Source: Curtobacterium pusillum
GTDB lineage: Bacteria > Actinomycetota > Actinomycetes > Actinomycetales > Microbacteriaceae
Direction: 5' to 3'
Assembly (NCBI GenBank): GCA_002025645.1
Contig: CP018783.1
Location: 1,116,001-1,180,000 of the forward strand
DNA: 64,000 nt
Of this stretch, positions 59,586 to 64,000 are shown piece after piece. The position numbers and the translations under genes were made by a program. The stretch's first letter is position 1. Every line of letters starts with the position of its first letter. Below the pieces are notes generated by a model, which saw only the letters and a list, made by a program, of their open reading frames with translations, ran no database searches and was not told the DNA's origin.

Positions 59586-59658
59586 CAGGGCGGACAGGAC
59601 TCGAACCTGCAACCTGCGGTTTTGGAGACCGCTGCTCTACCAATTGAGCCACCGCCCT
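59586..59658 (-). tRNA. tRNA-Trp (CCA)
   Basis: Acceptor AGGGCGG/CCGCCCT, D-arm GGCTCAATTGGTAGAGC, anticodon loop CTCCAAA with anticodon CCA, T-arm GCAGGTTCGAGTCCTGT. 73 nt; CCA is not encoded. Directly upstream of secE, as in many actinobacteria. Confidence 0.97.
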
Positions 59659-59698
59659 TCAGAACACAGTTCGTCACCGATCCGCGTTCCGGTGGACG

Positions 59699-59728
59699 AG
59701 TCTACGGGAGTCCGTCACACGGTGTCCA
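59699..59728 (-). promoter_or_regulatory. Promoter of tRNA-Trp/secE/nusG
   Basis: -35 TGGACA (59723-59728), 18-bp spacer, -10 TAGACT (59699-59704) on the minus strand, about 40 bp upstream of the tRNA. It matches the -10 seen at the SRP RNA gene. Confidence 0.6.
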
Positions 59729-59771
59729 CTTGACGGATGCTCCGGCGTGCCGCGCCGATAGGCTGGGACCC

Positions 59772-61022
59772 GTGAGCACCGAAGCCCCAGGCCCCGAGTC
59801 CACCGCCAACCCCGCTGCCGCGAGCACCGATCGGCCGCGCATCGCGTCCCGCATCGCCGCGATCGCCGAGTCCGCGACGCTCAAGGTCGATGCCAAGGCC
59901 AAGGCCCTGAAGGCCGCCGGTCGCCCGGTGATCTCCTTCGCCGCCGGCGAGCCGGACTTCGCCACGCCGCAGCACGTCGTCGACGCCGCCGTCCAGGCCG
60001 CGCAGGACCCGAAGAACCACCGGTACACGCCGGCCACCGGGCTCCCCGAGCTGAAGCAGGCGATCGCCGAGAAGACCGCGCGCGAGTCCGGCATCACCGT
60101 CGACCCCGCGCAGGTCATCGTCACGAACGGCGGCAAGCAGGCCGTCTACCAGGCGTTCCAGACGATCGTCGACGCCGGCGACGAGGTCCTCCTCCCCGCC
60201 CCCTACTGGACCACCTACCCCGAGGCGATCCGCCTGGCCGGTGGCGTCCCCGTCGACGTCTTCGCCGGCAGCGACCAGGACTACCTGGTCACGGTCGAGC
60301 AGCTCGAGGCCGCGCGCACCTCGAAGACCAAGGCGCTCCTCTTCTGCTCGCCGTCGAACCCGACCGGCTCGGTGTACACCGCCGAGCAGACGAAGGCCAT
60401 CGGCGAGTGGGCGCTCGAGCACGGCATCTGGGTGATCAGCGACGAGATCTACCAGGACCTCGTGTACGACGGCGTCCGGTTCACGGGCATCCTCGACGCG
60501 GTCCCCGCCCTCGCCGACACGACGATCCTCGTCAACGGCGTCGCCAAGACGTACGCGATGACCGGCTGGCGCGTCGGCTGGTTCATCGGCCCGACCGACG
60601 CCGTGAAGGCCGCGTCGAACCTGCAGTCGCACCTGTCGTCGAACGTGTCGAACGTGTCGCAGCGCGCCGCGATCGCTGCGCTCACCGGCCCGCAGGAGCC
60701 CGTCGCGACCATGCGCGAGGCCTTCGACCGCCGGCGCCAGGCCATCGTCGCCGGGCTCAACGCGATCCCGGGCTTCGTCACGCCGACCCCGCAGGGCGCC
60801 TTCTACGTCTACCCGGACGTCACGGCGCTGCTCGGCCGCGAGTGGGCCGGCACGACGCCGACCACCACGCTCGAGCTCGCGGACCTCATCCTCGAGCACG
60901 CCGAGGTCGCGGTCGTCCCGGGCGAGGCCTTCGGTCCGTCGGGCTACCTCCGCCTGTCGTACGCCCTGGGCGACGACGACATCGCCGAGGGCGTCGCCCG
61001 GCTCGCGGCGTTCTTCGCGTAG
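59772..61022 (+). CDS. Aspartate/aromatic-type aminotransferase (class I)
   Basis: A 416-residue PLP aminotransferase. The GTG at 59772 is preferred; the longer frame covers the tRNA-Trp. Motifs of the Ib aspartate aminotransferase subgroup: [79 protein letters not shown] lysine in [17 protein letters not shown], and SYLRLSYA-type ending with the substrate Arg. The first 30 residues are a Thr/Ala-rich tail. Likely transaminates aspartate/oxaloacetate; a prephenate role is possible. Often annotated aspC. Confidence 0.92.
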   Translation: MSTEAPGPESTANPAAASTDRPRIASRIAAIAESATLKVDAKAKALKAAGRPVISFAAGEPDFATPQHVVDAAVQAAQDPKNHRYTPATGLPELKQAIAEKTARESGITVDPAQVIVTNGGKQAVYQAFQTIVDAGDEVLLPAPYWTTYPEAIRLAGGVPVDVFAGSDQDYLVTVEQLEAARTSKTKALLFCSPSNPTGSVYTAEQTKAIGEWALEHGIWVISDEIYQDLVYDGVRFTGILDAVPALADTTILVNGVAKTYAMTGWRVGWFIGPTDAVKAASNLQSHLSSNVSNVSQRAAIAALTGPQEPVATMREAFDRRRQAIVAGLNAIPGFVTPTPQGAFYVYPDVTALLGREWAGTTPTTTLELADLILEHAEVAVVPGEAFGPSGYLRLSYALGDDDIAEGVARLAAFFA

Positions 61023-61038
61023 TCACCCGGAACGCGGG

Positions 61039-61067
61039 AACGGCCCACCTCGGCGAGGTGGGCCGTT
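61039..61067 (+). terminator. Terminator after the aminotransferase
   Basis: AACGGCCCACCTC and GAGGTGGGCCGTT form a perfect 13-bp stem with a 3-base loop, 16 bp after the stop; it also faces the convergent murB. Confidence 0.85.
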
Positions 61068-61098
61068 CTGCGTTGCAGGCCTGGAGGCGCGGCTCGGC

Positions 61099-62145
61099 TC
61101 AGGCGAGCAGGTCGCCCACCGCCACGGGTTCCGGCACGAGCGAGACCCCGAAGCGGTTCAGGACGGTCACCTGGACGTAGCGGGCGAGTTCCGCCACCTG
61201 GGCGGCGGTCGCTCCCCCGCGGTTCGTCAGCGCGAGGGTGTGCTTCGACGAGATCGCGGCACGGGACCCGGGCACGGCGTACCCGCGGTGCACGCCGGCG
61301 TGCTCGATGAGCCAGGCGGCGCTGAGCTTCACGTCGTCACCGGCCTGCCAGCGCGGGGCCTCGGCGGGCAGGGTCTCCGCGAAGGCCGCCGACACGATCG
61401 GGTTGGTGAAGAACGACCCGGCGCTCCAGGTGTCGTGGTCGTCCTCGTCGAGGACCATGCCCTTCGTGCCGCGGAGGCGCAGCACCTCCGCCCGGACCGT
61501 CGACGGCGCCACGAGGGCCCCGAGCTCGACACCCAGCGAACCCGCGAGCTGCGCGTAGCGGACCGGGACACCGTCGGCAGAGGCCGTGCCGAGCCGGAAC
61601 TCGACCGTCAGCACCACACCCCGTCGTCCGTGCTTGAGCGTCGACGTGCGGTAACCGAGCGCCAGCTCGGCCGCGGGCACCCACGCTCGCTCCCCCGTGG
61701 ACGCGTCGAGGAACTCGATCCGGGTGAGCACGTCGGACAACTCGACCCCGTAGGCGCCGATGTTCTGCACGGGGGCGGCTCCGACCGTGCCCGGGATGCC
61801 GCTCAGTGCCTCCAGGCCGGTCCAACCGTGCTCGACGGTCGAGGCGACGAACGCGTCCCAGGGTTCACCGGCCGCGACGCGGACGGTGACGCCGTCGGCG
61901 GCCGTCCCTGGGTCATCCGACGGCACGGCTTCGATGCCGGTTGTGCGCACGAGGACGACGGTGCCGTCGAAGCCGTCGTCGGCGACGAGGAGGTTGCTGC
62001 CGCCACCGAGCACGAGCCACTCGTCGTCGTCCCACGCCGAGACGGCGTGGTCGACGAGCTCGTCGGTCGTCGTCGCGGTGAGCAACCGTGTGGCGGGACC
62101 ACCGACGCGCAGCGTCGTGAGGTCCGCGAGCACCAGCTCCGACAC
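61099..62145 (-). CDS. murB: UDP-N-acetylenolpyruvoylglucosamine reductase
   Basis: FAD/NADPH enzyme that makes UDP-MurNAc for peptidoglycan. 348 residues. FAD-binding strand WLVLGGGSNLLVADDGFDGTVVLV, then GLEALSGIPGTVGAAPVQNIGAYGVEL, a catalytic Ser in AGSFFTNPIVS, and the C-terminal IEHAGVHRGYAVPGSRAAISSKHTLALTN. The GTG at 62145 begins 2 bp beyond the dehydratase stop, so the three genes are one operon. A half-copy of family A (CCTGGAGGCGCGG) lies at 61080-61092, after the stop. Confidence 0.97.
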   Translation of the reverse strand: MSELVLADLTTLRVGGPATRLLTATTTDELVDHAVSAWDDDEWLVLGGGSNLLVADDGFDGTVVLVRTTGIEAVPSDDPGTAADGVTVRVAAGEPWDAFVASTVEHGWTGLEALSGIPGTVGAAPVQNIGAYGVELSDVLTRIEFLDASTGERAWVPAAELALGYRTSTLKHGRRGVVLTVEFRLGTASADGVPVRYAQLAGSLGVELGALVAPSTVRAEVLRLRGTKGMVLDEDDHDTWSAGSFFTNPIVSAAFAETLPAEAPRWQAGDDVKLSAAWLIEHAGVHRGYAVPGSRAAISSKHTLALTNRGGATAAQVAELARYVQVTVLNRFGVSLVPEPVAVGDLLA

Positions 62146-62147
62146 GG

Positions 62148-62573
62148 TCAGCGGAACGCCACCGTGACCTGCGCCTTGCCGAGCACGGTCTGCCCGGCGG
62201 CGGTCACGGTGAGGTCGATGCGCTGCGGACGGCCCTCGTCGTCGACGGTGCCGACCTTGGCGACGACACCGACGGTCGCGCCCTGCTCAGGGTCGACGAC
62301 CACGGGCCGGGTGAAGCGGACGCCGTAGCGGACGACGACACCGCGGTCGCCGAGCCACTCGGACACCGACTGCACCGCGAGGCCCATGGTGAGCATGCCG
62401 TGCGCGAGGACGCCGGGCAGCCCGACGGACGCGGCGACGTCGTCGCGGTAGTGGATCGGGTTGAAGTCACCCGAGGCGCCGGCGTAGCGGACGAGCGAGT
62501 CGCGGGTGAGGTGGACCTCGCGCTCGGCGACGACGGTGCCGACCTCGAGCGCGGTCACGGGTGCGGTGGTCAT
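62148..62573 (-). CDS. MaoC-type hydratase/dehydratase (HadB-like)
   Basis: A 141-residue hotdog-fold protein with hydratase 2 motif YAGASGDFNPIHYRDDVAASVGLPGVLAHGMLTMG, which contains the catalytic Asp and His. In mycobacteria HadB forms the active subunit of the FAS-II 3-hydroxyacyl-ACP dehydratase with HadA or HadC (established); the same HadA-HadB-murB region is known next to murB in actinobacteria. Start overlaps the upstream gene by ATGA. Substrate here not proven; Curtobacterium-type organisms lack mycolic acids. Confidence 0.92.
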   Translation of the reverse strand: MTTAPVTALEVGTVVAEREVHLTRDSLVRYAGASGDFNPIHYRDDVAASVGLPGVLAHGMLTMGLAVQSVSEWLGDRGVVVRYGVRFTRPVVVDPEQGATVGVVAKVGTVDDEGRPQRIDLTVTAAGQTVLGKAQVTVAFR

Positions 62574-63019
62574 GCGTCGTCTCCTCGGACGACGAGGGTG
62601 GAGGTCGCCGTGACGACGTGCTCCCCCGCGGCGTCGTTCATCGTGCTCTCGGCGGTGACCATGGCGTTGCCGCCGAGGGTCTTCACGCTCGTGACCGTCA
62701 GGGTCGCGGTGAGCTCGTCGCCGGCCACGATCGGCCGGTCGTAGGTGAAGGCCTGCTCGCCGTGGACGACGCGCGAGAAGTCGATCCCGGCGTCCGGCTC
62801 GGCGAGGAGCTGGGCGAGCGTGGCCTCCTGCACGACGACCGCGAAGGTCGGCGGTGCGACGACGTCGTCGTAGCCGGCGGCACGGGCGGCCTCGGGCTCG
62901 TGGTGGATCGGGTTCGTCGCGAACACGGCACGGGAGAACTCCCGCACCTTCTCACGACCGACCAGGTACGGCTGGGCCGGCGGGAACGTCCTGCCGACGA
63001 GCTCGGGGTTCACAGACAC
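62570..63019 (-). CDS. FAS1-like/MaoC N-terminal dehydratase subunit (HadA-like)
   Basis: A 149-residue single-hotdog protein: ELVGRTFPPAQPYLVGREKVREFSRAVFATNPIHHEPEAARAAGYDDVVAPPTFAVVV. The family opening KVREFARA and APPTF are typical of the N-terminal half of MaoC-like dehydratases; it lacks the complete D.N..H motif, so it is the non-catalytic partner of the next gene. Start reads MSVNPELVGRTF at 63019. Coupled to the HadB-like gene by a 4-bp ATGA overlap. Confidence 0.9.
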   Translation of the reverse strand: MSVNPELVGRTFPPAQPYLVGREKVREFSRAVFATNPIHHEPEAARAAGYDDVVAPPTFAVVVQEATLAQLLAEPDAGIDFSRVVHGEQAFTYDRPIVAGDELTATLTVTSVKTLGGNAMVTAESTMNDAAGEHVVTATSTLVVRGDDA

Positions 63020-63159
63020 GTCCGGCAGTCTAGCGACGCCCGTCTGGGGGCCTGTCGTTCATGAGTATGCATCGGCTATGGTTGTCGGACGCGGTTCGGG
63101 GGAACCGATGCCAGCGTCCCGGTGGTTCCGGGCCGGCACTTCCGGGGAGGGGAAGCACG

Positions 63160-63549
63160 ATGAACACGACGACCGAGTTCGCGGTGCACACGGGCGACCG
63201 GTGCACGGCCATGGAGGTCGCGGGCGCAGCACTGCGCCAGACCGGCCACCGCGTGGAGTCGACCGGCGGAACGATCACCGCCACCACCGGCAGCCGGATG
63301 CTGACGATCCTGCTCGGAGCCCTGGTGCACCCGTCACGGGAGTTCCGTCGGTACGAGCTGTCCACGACCGTCACGGGGACGTCGACCACGATCACGCTGC
63401 GGCACTCGGGGCACGGTACGGCGGTGTCCGGCGGGGGCATCGGAGCGGGCCGGCGGCAGAGCGCGTGGCAGCAGGTCAACGCGACGCTCGAGCGGGCACT
63501 CCGGTCCGCCGGGGTGCTCGCCGCGCACCCGGAGCACCGCCCGTTCTGA
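63160..63549 (+). CDS. Small protein of unknown function
   Basis: A 129-residue protein from the ATG at 63160, with GGGGAGGGGAAG 5 bases upstream; the 33-codon extension upstream has no support. It has no signal peptide or helix spanning a membrane; it alternates beta-strand-like segments (TEFAVHTGDRCTAMEVAGAAL, HRVESTGGTITATTGSRM, YELSTTVTGTSTTITLRHSG) and ends in a helix (SAWQQVNATLERALRSAGVLAA). This could be a small alpha/beta fold. I do not recognise the family. It is divergent from the dehydratase operon and followed by a nested inverted repeat. Confidence 0.7.
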   Translation: MNTTTEFAVHTGDRCTAMEVAGAALRQTGHRVESTGGTITATTGSRMLTILLGALVHPSREFRRYELSTTVTGTSTTITLRHSGHGTAVSGGGIGAGRRQSAWQQVNATLERALRSAGVLAAHPEHRPF

Positions 63550-63599
63550 CGCCCCCGGGCCGCGGGCGTCAGGGCGGCAGCCGGTCTGCGGTCTGCGGT

Positions 63600-63665
63600 G
63601 GCGCACAACCAAAGTGGGCCCGAACCGCGACCTTCTGCGGTTCCGGATGACTCCGGTTGTGCGCC
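63600..63665. repeat. Nested inverted repeat after the small gene
   Basis: GGCGCACAACC (63600-63610) faces GGTTGTGCGCC (63655-63665) perfectly, and inside it GAACCGC (63622-63628) faces GCGGTTC (63637-63643). A long two-tier hairpin, 50 bp after the small gene; terminator or repeat element. Confidence 0.6.
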
Positions 63666-63689
63666 GACGAGCGCCCCCGGAAACGACGA

Positions 63690-63713
63690 AAGCCCGGCGC
63701 GGACGCCGGGCTT
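63690..63713 (-). terminator. Terminator after tRNA-Met
   Basis: AAGCCCGGCG and CGCCGGGCTT form a perfect 10-bp stem with a 4-base loop, 4 bp after the tRNA. Confidence 0.75.
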
Positions 63714-63717
63714 GCGG

Positions 63718-63791
63718 TAGCGAGGGCGGGACTTGAACCCGCGACCCCACGATTATGAGTCGTGTGCTCTAACCAACTGAGCTACCCCGCC
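63718..63791 (-). tRNA. tRNA-Met (CAT), elongator type
   Basis: Acceptor GGCGGGG pairs with CCTCGCT through G-U pairs; D-arm GTAGCTCAGTTGGTTAGAGC; anticodon stem CACGA/TCGTG with loop CTCATAA (anticodon CAT); T-arm GCGGGTTCAAGTCCCGC. The body resembles the elongator tRNA-Met; a lysidine-modified Ile isoacceptor or initiator is less likely because the three anticodon-stem G-C pairs of initiator are absent. 74 nt, no encoded CCA. Confidence 0.93.
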
Positions 63792-63823
63792 AAGGATCCG
63801 GAGCGACAACGGCTCCGGGTCGG

Positions 63824-63895
<72 letters not shown>

Positions 63896-64000
63896 ATGTG
63901 CCGCTCGGCGGCACCACACGAGGATAGCAGACCCGCGACCGTGGTCAGGAACCCGGCGTGACGCCCGGGCGTGCCGCGTCAGACCACTAGTTCGCGTTGG

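Overview
The window is a stretch of high-GC chromosome from an actinobacterium. Gene content and order suggest the family Microbacteriaceae, with Curtobacterium or a close relative as my best guess; no marker here fixes the genus. Supporting signs are very high GC, many GTG starts and strong SD sites, the lysC-asd and dnaX-recR blocks, the tRNA-Trp/secE/nusG/rplKA block, a small SRP RNA, a NusG with an acidic N-terminal extension, and an LAFTG (class E type) sorting signal. I see no insertion sequence, integrase, prophage or CRISPR array; this looks like core chromosome with accessory genes between housekeeping blocks.

Layout. 1-5.3 kb: aspartate pathway (lysC, partial asd) and recR-dnaX on the minus strand. 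5.4-13 kb: one gene for a 2513-residue cell-wall-anchored surface protein with 20 tandem Ig-like repeats, preceded by the SRP RNA gene. 13.3-17.6 kb: an NAD(P)-binding protein, ackA-pta and tRNA-Ser. 17.8-26.8 kb: a PH-like membrane protein, a HerA-like ATPase, a Bcr/CflA exporter divergent from a TetR regulator, a secreted S53 peptidase, a truncated binding-protein-like lipoprotein and an MFS transporter. 26.9-29.5 kb: transsulfuration (metB-like, cbs). 29.5-33 kb: a cyclase-like receptor overlapping an MscS channel with a cyclic-nucleotide-type domain; both look degenerate at their nucleotide sites. 33.4-38 kb: an ABC exporter, an APC permease and an AbiEi/DUF559-like protein.

38.1-39.3 kb: rplJ-rplL with a promoter, an L10-type leader and a likely attenuator. 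39.5-41.8 kb: a two-component system. 41.9-45 kb: three translationally coupled genes (acyl-CoA-dehydrogenase-like protein, PIG-L deacetylase fused to a NodS-like methyltransferase, family 2 glycosyltransferase), a likely uncharacterised glycoconjugate pathway. 45.1-47.4 kb: a MacB/FtsX-type ABC pair. 47.5-55.3 kb: a beta-propeller protein and a sugar utilisation locus (two permeases, binding protein, oxidoreductase, sugar isomerase/epimerase, divergent ROK repressor) without its own ATPase. 55.4-56.7 kb: a YqaJ-type exonuclease and a Pr6Pr-like membrane protein. 56.8-59.7 kb: rplA, rplK, nusG, secE and tRNA-Trp. 59.8-63.9 kb: an aminotransferase, murB, a two-subunit MaoC-type dehydratase, a small unknown protein, tRNA-Met and tRNA-Thr.

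Between genes lie several families of long near-perfect palindromes that recur at distant sites and mostly sit where terminators are expected. The best candidates for something new are the coupled deacetylase/methyltransferase/glycosyltransferase cluster and the cyclase-like receptor/channel pair.
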